A stretch of 64,000 nucleotides of DNA from Pleurocapsa sp. FMAR1 (GTDB taxonomy: Bacteria > Cyanobacteriota > Cyanobacteriia > Cyanobacteriales > Xenococcaceae). Positions 19,562 through 28,841 of the stretch are shown here, in pieces; position 1 is the first letter of the stretch, and the number at the start of each line of letters is the position of its first letter. A program made the translations under genes and the position numbers. Location of the stretch: contig NZ_OY762512.1 of assembly GCF_963665995.1 (NCBI RefSeq), forward strand, positions 5,084,001 through 5,148,000, read 5' to 3'. Under the pieces are notes generated by a model. The model saw only the letters and a list, made by a program, of their open reading frames with translations. It had not been told where the DNA came from and did not search any database.

Positions 19562-20278
19562 TCAATCGAGCAAGCTTGAAAACTCTTTAGCAATTAGCCA
19601 GTAACATTCGCAGGCATGAGCCTCTAGCTTTTCATGAGAGACAATACGTATCAAGCCACGTTTATAGTTAATAATGCCTGCTTTTTGAAATTTGCTAGCT
19701 ACTTCGGTTACACCAGTACGGCGCACCCCCAGCATTTGGGAGATAAATTCTTGAGTTAACTGGAATTCGTCTTGTTGAATATTATCTCGTAGCGTGAGCA
19801 ACCAACGAGCAAATCGCTGCTCAAGGTTGTGATAGCGATTACAGGCAGCAGTTTGACCAAGCTCGATGATGCGAGCCTGAATGTAGCGCATCAGCAGACG
19901 ATTTAACGCTCCTTGACGATTAAACTCTTCTTTTAGTTGCTTAGCAGTGATTCGATAGCCATTGTCAGCCACCTGAACTATAGCTGTAGAGTTTGTGCAA
20001 CTAGTATTCAAGATGATTGGCAGCCCGACCATGCCTTCATTGCCGATAACTCCAATCTCTGTTGTTGAACCGTTTTCCATAGTCACTATGGTAGAGACAA
20101 TTGAGTGAGAAGGAAAGTAAGCATATTTGTATTCTTCTCCAGCATAAAATAGAACTTGATGCTGAGTCAGCTTTATTGGCTCTAAATGAGGTGAAAGGCT
20201 TTGATAGTCTTCGGTTGGTAGAGCGGCTAATAGCCGATTGACTGGCTTGTTTAAAATTGGTGAGGACAATTTGTACAT
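19562..20278 (-). CDS. Crp/Fnr-family transcriptional regulator
   Basis: 238 residues. The N-terminal cyclic-nucleotide-binding-like barrel (YAYFPSHSIVSTIVTMENG, EIGVIGNEGMVGLP) is followed by the dimer helix and a winged helix-turn-helix (TQEFISQMLGVRRTGVTEV). The phosphate-binding cassette arginine of true cAMP receptors is not evident, so the effector may be something else or none. Many cyanobacteria have several of these; target genes cannot be read here. Confidence 0.88.
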   Translation of the reverse strand: MYKLSSPILNKPVNRLLAALPTEDYQSLSPHLEPIKLTQHQVLFYAGEEYKYAYFPSHSIVSTIVTMENGSTTEIGVIGNEGMVGLPIILNTSCTNSTAIVQVADNGYRITAKQLKEEFNRQGALNRLLMRYIQARIIELGQTAACNRYHNLEQRFARWLLTLRDNIQQDEFQLTQEFISQMLGVRRTGVTEVASKFQKAGIINYKRGLIRIVSHEKLEAHACECYWLIAKEFSSLLD

Positions 20279-20320
20279 ACTTCAAGATTTTAGATTTTAC
20301 TACAGTTAGCTAGGCAACCT

Positions 20321-20354
20321 ATACCAAATCATTTTGGACAAAATGATTTGGTAT
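20321..20354. repeat. Perfect 16-bp inverted repeat followed by a T-tract
   Basis: Arms of 16 bp match exactly around a 2-base centre, and six T follow on the plus strand. As a terminator it would stop plus-strand transcription, but no plus-strand gene ends nearby; both flanking genes are on the minus strand. It may be a leftover mobile-element end or an antisense terminator. Confidence 0.6.
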
Positions 20355-20544
20355 TTTTTATTTTGATTAAAATTATTAGCGTAACTATATTTTGAAGTAC
20401 AATATGTTATATTGTAAGTTTGCAGCGAGTTGTAGGTGAAGCAGTCAGTATAAAACAAAAAGCAAATAAAATGACTATTTTGTTGTTTTGCTATTTGCTA
20501 CCATGTTCGGGCTAATGACTAATAGCTTTTTCGATAAATGCTTT

Positions 20545-20817
20545 TTATGACATTTCGTCTGGTTTTACCTCTCCAGCTTTTTCTTCTTCCATTGCCTCGA
20601 CGATAAACAGTTTAGCTAACTTATCGTAAATACCTGCGCCAATATATTGAGGATATTTATGCGATCGACTGTAAAGCCAAATTAAATTATCTCCATAATA
20701 AATACGCACATCTTTGAATAAACCTTTGCAGCTTGGTATCAAAGAATTAGCTTTATTTAAAGCATCTGTCCAACGAGTATACTGTGCCACAAAACCAGGA
20801 GTTATAACTCGAAACAT
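20545..20817 (-). CDS. Small conserved hypothetical protein
   Basis: 90 residues, soluble, starting MFRVITPGFVAQYTRW. No motif with a known function is visible; the pattern of aromatic residues (IYYGDNLIWLYSRSHKYP) suggests a compact alpha/beta fold. The ATG, codon use and isolation between two regulatory spaces support a real gene. I recall similar short proteins in cyanobacteria but no assigned family. Confidence 0.65.
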   Translation of the reverse strand: MFRVITPGFVAQYTRWTDALNKANSLIPSCKGLFKDVRIYYGDNLIWLYSRSHKYPQYIGAGIYDKLAKLFIVEAMEEEKAGEVKPDEMS

Positions 20818-20888
20818 TTTAATCTAATTAATTATGAAAAAATGTAAATAGTATTACTGATTATTCTATCTTCAATTTAGGAAAGCAA

Positions 20889-20999
20889 ATGGAAAGCAGT
20901 TGGATGGATTTGACATTTGGTGTTGTGGCATTATTTATTGTCATTAGTGGTTTATTTCTGCTGTTTCAAGGCGTTGGTGCTATGAATAAAAAAGATTAG
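20889..20999 (+). CDS. Very small single-span membrane protein (36 aa)
   Basis: ATG with AGGA about nine bases upstream; the product starts MESSWMDLTFGVV and has one hydrophobic helix (VALFIVISGLFLLF) followed by a short polar tail MNKKD. Size and layout match small subunits of photosynthetic complexes, but I cannot assign it to a known Psb, Pet or Psa protein. The next gene is a second small membrane protein on the same strand. Confidence 0.5.
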   Translation: MESSWMDLTFGVVALFIVISGLFLLFQGVGAMNKKD

Positions 21000-21099
21000 G
21001 GCTACACATAGGCATAATTTGATAGATTTTTTGCAGAATTGCTTCTAAAACATCGCACTATCATATAGGAAGAGCTTTAGTAAACAAGATTTTATAATC

Positions 21100-21222
21100 A
21101 TGGATGTTAAATTAATTCTGCTAGTTTTAACTGGAATTTTTACCGTTAGCTGTTTGTTCTTTGGTACTAAGGGCGGTTATTATGACACCGATAAATATGA
21201 TGGTAACGGTTCAGCCCATTAA
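21100..21222 (+). CDS. Small membrane protein (40 aa), possibly NDH-1 subunit P-like
   Basis: Starts MDVKLILLVLTGIFTV, one membrane helix, then a conserved-looking polar tail with GTKGGYYDTDKYDGNGSAH. The tail and the 40-residue length recall the cyanobacterial NDH-1 subunit NdhP, but this is from memory and weak. The stop is TAA, and an ISL3 element is inserted 50 bp downstream without damage. Confidence 0.5.
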   Translation: MDVKLILLVLTGIFTVSCLFFGTKGGYYDTDKYDGNGSAH

Positions 21223-21406
21223 TTGTTAAACTAATTGGTAATTATCAAATGCTTGCTCAATCATTTAAATTGGGGTCTTGCACACTTTTGGTGAACCGAA
21301 AATAAGGCGATCGCTAAGAAATGCAGCATGGTTTCAAAATTTATAATGTCTATCAGACAAGCATTTTATGAGTAAATAGGAAGAGAAATTAAAAGCATGA
21401 TGATTT

Positions 21407-23139
21407 ATGTTAGAAGTTCAGCCCTTGGATAATTCTGGTTTATTACAACATTTACTGCCTGATTTTTTTGTCTCAAGATAACATCTTGGTCAATCAGTGA
21501 AACAGAAAATAAATTAACGATACAAGTTAAAACTCAGAGCATACAGGCAGTTTGTCCGATTTGTAATTCAATAAGCAATCGCGTCCATAGTAATTATCAG
21601 CGATCGCTATTAGATGTATCTTGGGGGAACTATCAAGTCTGTTTGAAGCTTTCAACCCGAAAATTATTTTGTTCAAACTCAAATTGTGAGCGTCGAATTT
21701 TCACACAGAGATTACCCAAAATAGCAGCACCTTGGGCGAGACGAACAGAGCGATTGAATATTCAACTTATTAAAGTAGGTTTAGCACAGGGAGGATTACC
21801 AGGGTCACGTTTGACTCAACACTTAGGAGTAAAAATTAGCCGTCAAACCCTACTCAGGTTAGTAATGAAAATGCCATTACCATCTCACCCTGTCCCAAAA
21901 GTCTTAGGAGTTGATGACTGGGCTTATCGTAAACGCCACACCTACGGTACTATTTTGGTAGATTTGGAAACTCGTCAGCCAATAGACTTGTTATCTGACC
22001 GCACAGCTACAACTTTAGCCGAATGGCTACAAGAGCATCCTGGGGTTGAAATCATCTCCAGAGATAGAGCCAAAGCTTATAAAGAAGGAGCGTCAAGAGG
22101 ATGTCCAGAAGCCATTCAAATAGCAGACCGCTTCCACTTACTACAAAATTTAGCTCAAATGTTAGAAGTAGTGTTGAATCAACACCGAACATTACTGAAG
22201 AATGTGGAAGATGAGACCAATAATTGTCCGATTATTGAAGATCAAAAAGTTGTAGCTCAACCAATTCAGCCTCCTCCGAATCCTGTAAAAGCTCTCAAAC
22301 TTGCCGAAGTAAGACGGGAGCAAAGAAAAGAAAAATACGACCAAGTATGGGCTTTACACAAAAAAGGTTATGGAGGAAAAGCAATTGCTCACCACTTAGG
22401 GATTGGCAAAAGTACTGTTTTTCGTTATCTTCGCAGCCCAACTTTTCCTGAAAGAAAAGGACGAAGTGATAAAGGACGAGGTAAAGTTTCTCCTTACAAA
22501 AAGTATCTTCAGTCACGATGGAATTCTGGTTTTCACGATACTCAGAAACTTTATGCTGAAATTAAATTACAGGGTTATGAAGGAAGCTATGTCACTTTAG
22601 CTCGATATACTCACCGTCTGCGTGAAGCACAGGGACTTAAACCAAGAGAAAAACTTAATAAACCATTACCGATAGTGTTTGAACCGAAAAAATCGCTGAT
22701 GACTGTACGTCAAGCAGTATGGCTAATTCTACGTCATAGCATCAACCAAAACAAAGCCGAAACGGAAGCCATTGAATTATTGAAAAAACAACATCCAGAT
22801 CTTAATACGGGAATTTCTTTAGCAATGGATTTTGCCGATTTAGTTCGTCGAAAAGCGGTGCGACCCCGCGTCGCCGACAGGCGCAAGGGAACGCGCACCA
22901 AGAAACAAAATAAATTAGCAGAATGGTTGAAAAACGCCGAGGAAAGTAAGATAAGAGCCATTAGTGGTTTTGCGAACAAACTAAAAGATGATTTAGATGC
23001 AGTCACAAATGGAGTGACTTATCAATGGAGCAATGGGCAAGTAGAAGGACAAGTTAATCGACTCAAGATGTTAAAAAGGCAAATGTATGGACGTGCCAGT
23101 CACGAACTACTCAAGAAAAGATTTTTGTGTCCTGTCTAG
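21407..23139 (+). pseudogene. ISL3-family transposase with an N-terminal frameshift
   Basis: From ATG 21407 the frame reads MLEVQPLDNSGLLQHLLPDF and then ends after a run of T. In the next frame the protein continues (TIQVKTQSIQAVCPIC) without an ATG. This second frame holds the whole conserved part: zinc-finger cysteines CPIC and CSNSNC, a helix-turn-helix, and the DDE-type domain with D in GVDDWAYRK, D in IISRDRAKAY and E in GQVEGQVNRLK. The T run near 21470-21476 is the likely frameshift point. Either the frameshift disables the copy or translation starts internally (TTG at 21643). A 15-residue insert coded by a palindromic repeat lies at about residue 420. Confidence 0.8.
22857..22899. 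repeat. GC-rich palindromic repeat inserted in frame in the ISL3 transposase
   Basis: Outer arms GGTGCG and CGCACC enclose CGTCGCCG and AGGCGCAAGGGAA. The same core occurs at 25157-25195 and 31725-31755. Here it adds about 15 residues (RPRVADRRKGTR) between the normally adjacent helical segments DLVRRK and KQNKLAEWL. The base composition is much richer in GC than the surrounding gene. Confidence 0.75.
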
Positions 23140-23306
23140 TAGGCTAGCGATCGCTAGTTCTTGAGTTCACCAAAAGTGTGCAAGACCCTTAAATTGAGCT
23201 TAACTTATCTTTAAATATCGAACTTTGTGACTGTCATAACCTAAGATCTTAAACAAAGCAGTATATTCCACGCCCAGTGGTTTATCAGTTGTCAGGAGCT
23301 ATTTGT

Positions 23307-24956
23307 ATGAGTAAAAGTCAGGGAAAAGCTTTATCTAGCTCCCTGCCTTTATCCTGTTTTGTGTATGGAGCAGGTCACGGAGATGAAGGCATCTGTTTGC
23401 TGTTGCAGATTGGTAATTATCGCATTTTATTAGATTGCGGTCTGGAAAATTTGCAGGCACTACTTGAACAGAATCAGCCTCCAGTAGATCTTATTTTTTG
23501 CTCTCATGCTCACGACGATCATTGTCGGGGATTATTACAACTTCATCAGGCTTTTCCGCAACTGCCAATTTACACTAGTGAAGTTACGTCAAGATTACTG
23601 GCTGTTCATTGGCATGATAAAAATAGTCTTGAACAGCTAAATTGGTGTACGACAGTATCCTGGCGATCGCCAGTAAACATTAGCCAAGACTTACAGATAG
23701 AATTAGTACCTGCGGGACATTTGCCTGGTGCTGCTGCTATTGTCATTACCTACACTACCCCCGAACGTAGCTACAGAGTGATGTATACGGGAGATTTTTC
23801 TGTTTCTAACTTTCAGCTAGTAGAAGGAATGTCCATTGATAGTTTGCGGGGGCTATCTCCTGACATTCTAATTATAGAGGGCAGTTATGGTACTGTGCGC
23901 CATCCTCATCGTCGCCTCCAAGAAAAGCAGTTAATGGAGCGTATTTACCAAGCCTTGATGCAGGATAAAAATGTGTTACTTCCCGTGCCTCCAATCGGCT
24001 TAGGGCAAGAAATACTCAAATTATTACGTTCCCACCATCAGTTTACAGGCAAAAATGTTGATATTTGGGTGGATGATTCTGTCGCTGTTGCCTGTGATAT
24101 TTATCTAGATTTATTGTCTGAATTTCCTGTATCTGTCCGCAATTTTGCCAAGCATCAATCCTTGTTTTGGGATGAACGTATCTCTCCCAAAATGCGTCGT
24201 CTAGATCCTCTGGGAAATATAGCTTCTGACCAAACTGGGGTATTTTTGGTAGATTATCGCAGTGACTTATGGGAATATCCGGCTACAGAGACAAAAGAAT
24301 GGCTGATCTTGTTACCAGAACATCCTCAGAACTACATTCACCCAGATTCATCACAGCTAGAGTTGCTTCATAGCCTATCTTCGGTGTCTATTGAGACTTA
24401 TTTATTGGCTGAACATAGTGATGGGCGCAACACTACTCAGTTGATTCATAATTTACGACCCCAGCACGTTATTTTTGTCCACGGCTCGTTAAACTATTTA
24501 CTGGAGCTTGCTAGTCTAGAAGAATTGCGTAACCGCTATCAGATTCACGCTCCTGTTGATGAAATGTTAGTAGAGTTGCCCATTGGCGATCGCTTTTTAC
24601 AGCCAAAAGCACCTCAGCCTATTTTTTATGAAGGAGAGCTAAATGAGGTTGGTTCGGCGATCGCCATGATTTTACCCGATCATATTAGTAACGACTCTAG
24701 ATGGAAAAACATCGCCGATACAGGCATTATCCAGGCACGTTGGCAGGGAGATGAACTAGTAGTTCGGGGAGTATCTCAAAGAGAACTACTTAGTTCTAAT
24801 AGCCAAGCTCGAATATCATCAGATTTAGACTGCTGCGATCGCTGTTTACACTATGGTAATCAACGTTGCTGGAATCAAATGTCGCCTCTTTACGGCTTTA
24901 AGGTAGTTCCAGAAGGCTACTGTCCAGTTTTTGAAGCCAAAAAAGAAGCTAATTAA
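23307..24956 (+). CDS. MBL-fold/beta-CASP nuclease-like protein
   Basis: About 549 residues. The metallo-beta-lactamase core has the zinc motif HAHDDH, further ligands in VPAGHLPGAAA and MYTGDFS, and the beta-CASP region with the late histidine in VHGSLNYL. Family members are RNA or DNA processing nucleases (CPSF-73/RNase J-like). I start at ATG 23307, which has AGGAG nine bases upstream; a GTG at 23277 is in frame but has no such site. The C-terminal 130 residues contain a small cysteine cluster (CCDRCLHYGNQRCW) that may bind an additional metal, which is unusual for the family. Confidence 0.87.
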   Translation: MSKSQGKALSSSLPLSCFVYGAGHGDEGICLLLQIGNYRILLDCGLENLQALLEQNQPPVDLIFCSHAHDDHCRGLLQLHQAFPQLPIYTSEVTSRLLAVHWHDKNSLEQLNWCTTVSWRSPVNISQDLQIELVPAGHLPGAAAIVITYTTPERSYRVMYTGDFSVSNFQLVEGMSIDSLRGLSPDILIIEGSYGTVRHPHRRLQEKQLMERIYQALMQDKNVLLPVPPIGLGQEILKLLRSHHQFTGKNVDIWVDDSVAVACDIYLDLLSEFPVSVRNFAKHQSLFWDERISPKMRRLDPLGNIASDQTGVFLVDYRSDLWEYPATETKEWLILLPEHPQNYIHPDSSQLELLHSLSSVSIETYLLAEHSDGRNTTQLIHNLRPQHVIFVHGSLNYLLELASLEELRNRYQIHAPVDEMLVELPIGDRFLQPKAPQPIFYEGELNEVGSAIAMILPDHISNDSRWKNIADTGIIQARWQGDELVVRGVSQRELLSSNSQARISSDLDCCDRCLHYGNQRCWNQMSPLYGFKVVPEGYCPVFEAKKEAN

Positions 24957-25068
24957 GTAGGTAGGACAAATTAATTAGAAGATAGTCTCAGCAACGAGTA
25001 ACTAGTAAAGAAAATAGACCATAATGTATTGCTTACGCTTGTTTTGCGTTTAATTCACCCCTCCTACT

Positions 25069-25245
25069 TATAGTCATTTCAAATAGGAAGCGTATTAGAC
25101 AAGATAACTTTGATGAAAGCCTTAAACTTTTCTGACTCCAAACCTCTGACCTCTTTCGAGACCCCGCGTCGCCGTTAGGCGCAAGGGAATGCTCGAATTG
25201 ACCTTTAAGCAGTTAACTATTAGGAAAATAATTGAAATAACTATA
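25069..25245. mobile_element. MITE-like non-coding element with IS630-type ends
   Basis: 177 bp with inverted ends TATAGTCATTTCAAATA and TATAGTTATTTCAATTA. The left end continues GGAAGCGTAT and closely matches the ends of the IS630 element at 1267-2183. It codes for nothing and contains a GC-rich palindromic repeat (25157-25195) of the same type as in the ISL3 transposase. It was probably moved by an IS630-type transposase. Confidence 0.65.
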
Positions 25246-25263
25246 AGATCTTTATCCCAATAG

Positions 25264-25575
25264 TTAATCTTGATTATGTTCTGGTGAGGGAGGATGGATT
25301 TGCTCTGCTTCAGGACAGTCATCGGAAACTATAATTTCACTGTTGGTTTTTGATACCGAAGCCAGCTTTTGGGTAACAGCACCGATACTTTCTAGACGCA
25401 CCATTTCCTCCCAGGAGCTAATTTCGTCTTCTTCCTCTGTCTCATAGCGGATCGTCACAATATCTCCCTCGAAATCAACAATACATCCGCCTTCAATCCA
25501 GCGTTGCTGATCCCGCAAGAAAATACAAACTTCACGACCATCTTGACAGAGTTGATAAATCTTGCGGTGTAACAT
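25264..25575 (-). CDS. Conserved cyanobacterial protein, DUF6679-like
   Basis: 103 residues: a conserved block of about 75 (MLHRKIYQLCQDGREVC; QRWIEGGCIVDFEGDIVTIRYE; WEEMVRLESIGAVTQKLA) and a variable tail rich in Pro and acid residues. The pattern matches a small cyanobacterial family I believe is called DUF6679; no function is known to me. The start ATG has GAGGA ahead of it. The beta-strand pattern suggests an Sm-like or SH3-like barrel, which is inference. Confidence 0.7.
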   Translation of the reverse strand: MLHRKIYQLCQDGREVCIFLRDQQRWIEGGCIVDFEGDIVTIRYETEEEDEISSWEEMVRLESIGAVTQKLASVSKTNSEIIVSDDCPEAEQIHPPSPEHNQD

Positions 25576-25703
25576 AGGTTTTTCCTCTGTGAGTAACTCC
25601 TATTTTAGTGGACTTTATTGTCTTTATTATTGCTATTTTGACACGATGATACAAAATTCATGATTTAGTATTTGATGGTAACAAATCTTTGATAACTTCT
25701 GGG

Positions 25704-26519
25704 TTATTTTACTGGCGTTGGTTCTTTTTCTAGGTAACGCAGAAATTCTAATAGCTGTTCATCAGTCAAGTGAAGACGACTGCGTTTGCCGTAACGAGTC
25801 TTTAAAAATTCTCGTCCGTCATCTTTTGTCCAGCCCAATCTTTTTATTTCAATATCAGTTTTTTGCTTAATTTCATTAAAGTCGATGGTTTCTGTTGCTT
25901 CAGACTCTGGATTTAGATTAACATTAGAAATTGGCAGTTGAGAAGTAATATTATTATTTTCAGCTAGAAGATTGCTGTATTGATCCTTGGCAGCCGTCCC
26001 CTCGAATAGATTACCAGAATTAATTACTGGCTCAGGATTTAAGTTGATTTCTGGATTGTTAGGTTCGAGAAAAGGTTCTGGTGTTGGCGGTTCAGAAACT
26101 ATAGCTGGTTCTATTTTTGCCGTAGCAGTTTTAGGCTCAATAGCTTGGGGAGGTTTTGATAGAGTCTCAAGGCGATCGTTATTGTTGCTAATGTTGTTAG
26201 TTGTATTTACTGGGACTGAAGGCATCTGTTCAGAGTTACTAAGCTTAGAGTCTAACAAGGTAGAGTTGGCGGCTGATTTTTCTGTTTTCAGATTAGAAAC
26301 AGGAGTTTGATGCAGATCTAAAGCCAAAGTGGCGATCGCTCTTTCCCTGGCTTTGTCTTCTGCCACTTCGATTTTGTCTGCTGCTGCCAAACCAGTAGCT
26401 AAAACAATACTGTCTATCTCAACTGAAGCTTTGACAATGTAAACTCCTCGGTCTATTTTCACCAATTCACTGACCAAACTTCCTTGAGGATATCGTTCAC
26501 GAAATTTAGTTAGCATCAT
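25704..26519 (-). CDS. Hypothetical protein with conserved ends and disordered middle
   Basis: 271 residues. The N-terminal 80 residues (FRERYPQGSLVSELVKIDRG; ASVEIDSIVLATGLA) look like a small alpha/beta domain with a weak similarity to Rad52/RecT-type single-strand annealing proteins in layout. The middle is Pro/Asn/Ser-rich and probably disordered. The last 60 residues (IKRLGWTKDDGREFLKTRYGKRSR, shortened here in meaning) form a helical domain found at the end of several cyanobacterial proteins. No catalytic motif is visible. Confidence 0.6.
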   Translation of the reverse strand: MMLTKFRERYPQGSLVSELVKIDRGVYIVKASVEIDSIVLATGLAAADKIEVAEDKARERAIATLALDLHQTPVSNLKTEKSAANSTLLDSKLSNSEQMPSVPVNTTNNISNNNDRLETLSKPPQAIEPKTATAKIEPAIVSEPPTPEPFLEPNNPEINLNPEPVINSGNLFEGTAAKDQYSNLLAENNNITSQLPISNVNLNPESEATETIDFNEIKQKTDIEIKRLGWTKDDGREFLKTRYGKRSRLHLTDEQLLEFLRYLEKEPTPVK

Positions 26520-27161
26520 GTCCTTAGATTTATCTTTAGTTTGTTAGTATTAATTTACTATTTATTGCTCTAGGGAAAAAAGAAGTTTGCCAATCAGCAT
26601 TGAGAATTTACAATAGATACTGAATTGACCAACGCTCACAAATCAAATCATGTGCGATTCGTTGAAGCCGCGAAACTCTAGAAATTAGAGAAATAGAAGC
26701 TTCCAGGTGATGACAGGGAGAAAACTGTATGTAACCTGAACTGATAGTTGGATGGAGGTTAAAGTCCCCCCATCTAAGAGATAGATGAACTCCTTATCTG
26801 GCACTACTGAGTAGGCTCGGAATCCTACAGGGTAAAGCGTGCAGCAGGGCGGAATTAGAGGCAAAACAGATAGCCACACTACCGCTAATAGGGAGATGTC
26901 ATGGGTAAACAGGTTCTAGGAAAATGTCTTAATTTGGAGCCATAATCTGAACAACAAATATGGACTTTATTACCGCCTATTCTCGTAGCGTTTGTGGTTG
27001 ACAAGCTACTTCTCTGAGAAGGTAATAGACAAATTGAACCGCCCTAAAACATCAGTCAATCTAACCATCGGAACGAATAAAAACTCTGATACTTGGTTTC
27101 AGGAATCGAAAACCTGAATAGGCTAGACGAGTAGCGGAAAACCAAGCAGAGGGTAGGATGA

Positions 27162-27228
27162 GGCGTGCAGAGTGCGAAGCACTCAGATCGTCGTCTTCGA
27201 CGACTGGGAAAGCTTTGCTTTCCGCGCC
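27162..27228. repeat. Three-hairpin palindromic element inside group II intron 1
   Basis: 67 bp: three short perfect stem-loops (GAGTGC, GTCGTC and GGAAAGC stems) enclosed by GGCG/CGCC. An identical 67-bp copy in reverse orientation lies at the matching place in intron 3 (60567-60633), and a copy with different stems but the same spacers lies in intron 2 (55152-55215). Confidence 0.85.
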
Positions 27229-27270
27229 TCAAGGATATCAGAACAATGTTCAACTAAGAAGGTAATAATT

Positions 27271-28797
27271 ATGACGCATAGCATAAGTTATAGCGATAAC
27301 TGGAAATTTGCCGACTGGAAGGGATTTCAGAAAGTATTATTTCGCCTCCAAAGGAGAATATACAAAGCAACTAGAGAAGGAGACAAAGCTAAGGCTAAAA
27401 GTCTACAGAAGTTGATTCTATCTTCTCGTTCAGCAAGGATGCTAGCAATTAGACAAGTAACTCAACTAAACACAGGAAAGAAAACGGCTGGAATTGATGG
27501 CAAGAAATTATTGTCATTCAAGGAAAGGTTTGACTTAGAGGAAACTCTAAGAAAGAACTACAAAACTTGGGTACACCAGGGACTTCGCGAGATACCCATT
27601 CCTAAAAAGGATGGCAGCAAGCGAATACTGAAAATACCAACAATAGCCGATAGAGCATATCAATGTTTACTGAAATATGCTCTAGAACCAGCACACGAAG
27701 CAACGTTCCATGCTCGAAGCTACGGGTTTAGACCAGGACGAGGCACACATGACGCCCAAAAAAACCTGTTCAACAATCTAAGAAGCAAAAGCAACGGAAT
27801 TAAAAAGAGAGTTCTAGAAATAGACATCTCTAAATGCTTTGACCGCATAAGTCATAAATCCATCTTAGACATAGTTATTGCTCCCGATTTTATTATAGAC
27901 GGAATACGTCGATGTCTTAAAATCGGAGTTAACCCACAGTTTCCCAATCAAGGTACACCGCAAGGTGGAGTTGTAAGCCCATTATTGGCTAACATTGCTT
28001 TGAACGGCATAGAACTAATTGGGGAACAAAGGACATCTAAGTGTACTCGTTATGCGGATGACATGGTTTTCATACTAAAACCAGAAGATAGTGCAGAACA
28101 AATACTTGCCAAAGTTGAAGAATTTCTTGCCAAACGAGGAATGGAAGTTAACCAAAAGAAGACCAAAGTAACGGCTTCGACAGATGGTTTTGACTTTCTT
28201 GGATGGAAATTTTACGTCCAAAAAAACGGCAAGTTTAGGAGCATCCCATCAGTGGACAACTTCAAAGCTTTTCGTAACAAAGTTAAATACATCGTCAACA
28301 ACTCTAACTATGATGCGGAAACAAAAGTGTCAAAGCTAGCGCCTGTCGTTAGGGGATGGCGCAATTACCATAAATTCTGCAAGATGGACGGTTCAAGATT
28401 CAATTTAGGGAGATTATCCCAAAGAACATTCAAAGTGTTCTTAAAACAAAAATCTATAAACCGCTATAAAGCAGTCAAAATGGTCAAAAACGCCTTCCCA
28501 ACTGTTAGTTACTCAGAGAACAAATTTGTCAACGTCAAAGGAGAAAAGACTCCTTTTGATGGAGACATAAACTACTGGGCAAAGAGAAACAGTAAATATT
28601 ACGACGGAGCAATAGCAAGCACGCTTAGAAAACAAAATCATTCATGTGGATATTGTGGATTGAAATTTCTCTACGGAGAAAAAGTAGAATTACATCATAT
28701 TGATGGTAATCACAACAACTGGGACAGGGAGAATCTAATCGCCAATCACAGAAGCTGTCACCACTATACACACATGGGCAAAGGTCGGAAAGACTAA
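27271..28797 (+). CDS. ltrA: Group II intron-encoded reverse transcriptase/maturase with HNH domain
   Basis: About 508 residues from ATG 27271, which has AGAAGG ten bases upstream. Domains in order: N-terminal RT0 region, reverse transcriptase with the YADD active site in RYADDMVFI, maturase (X) domain with the conserved RGWRNYHKFC block, and a C-terminal HNH nuclease with CGYC, HHIDGNHNNW and the closing C/H pair in HRSCHHY. It splices the intron RNA and promotes retrohoming. All key residues are intact, so the intron could be mobile. Confidence 0.93.
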   Translation: MTHSISYSDNWKFADWKGFQKVLFRLQRRIYKATREGDKAKAKSLQKLILSSRSARMLAIRQVTQLNTGKKTAGIDGKKLLSFKERFDLEETLRKNYKTWVHQGLREIPIPKKDGSKRILKIPTIADRAYQCLLKYALEPAHEATFHARSYGFRPGRGTHDAQKNLFNNLRSKSNGIKKRVLEIDISKCFDRISHKSILDIVIAPDFIIDGIRRCLKIGVNPQFPNQGTPQGGVVSPLLANIALNGIELIGEQRTSKCTRYADDMVFILKPEDSAEQILAKVEEFLAKRGMEVNQKKTKVTASTDGFDFLGWKFYVQKNGKFRSIPSVDNFKAFRNKVKYIVNNSNYDAETKVSKLAPVVRGWRNYHKFCKMDGSRFNLGRLSQRTFKVFLKQKSINRYKAVKMVKNAFPTVSYSENKFVNVKGEKTPFDGDINYWAKRNSKYYDGAIASTLRKQNHSCGYCGLKFLYGEKVELHHIDGNHNNWDRENLIANHRSCHHYTHMGKGRKD

Positions 28798-28807
28798 AGA
28801 TATTCGG

Positions 28808-28841
28808 GAGCCGTATGCGGTGAAAGTCGCACGTACAGATC
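28808..28841 (+). ncRNA. Group II intron domain V (intron 1)
   Basis: A 34-nt hairpin starting GAGCCGTATGCGGTGAAAG, with the tetraloop and bulge of catalytic domain V. It differs from the usual consensus only near the end (ACAGATC in place of ACGGTTC), which weakens the lowest base pairs. Confidence 0.85.

Larger units (their letters stand above)
21273..23188. mobile_element. Complete ISL3-family insertion sequence with 8-bp target duplication
   Basis: The ends are inverted copies of GGGTCTTGCACACTTTTGG, extending to about 24 bp. The element is flanked on both sides by TTAAATTG (21265-21272 and 23189-23196), an 8-bp duplication as expected for ISL3 elements. It carries one transposase gene, itself altered (see the next entries). 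The clean ends and perfect duplication suggest a recent insertion. Confidence 0.95.

Noticed and set aside
20321-20354. Terminator for the minus-strand gene at 20545-20817
   Set aside because: The T-tract lies on the plus strand side; on the minus strand no T-run follows the hairpin.
22295-23006. Minus-strand ORFs opposite the ISL3 transposase
   Set aside because: The plus strand carries conserved transposase motifs; the minus-strand frames are shadows.
25704-26519. RecT/Rad52-type annealing protein
   Set aside because: The similarity of the N-terminal part is only in general layout; no family-defining residues could be named, so it stays hypothetical.
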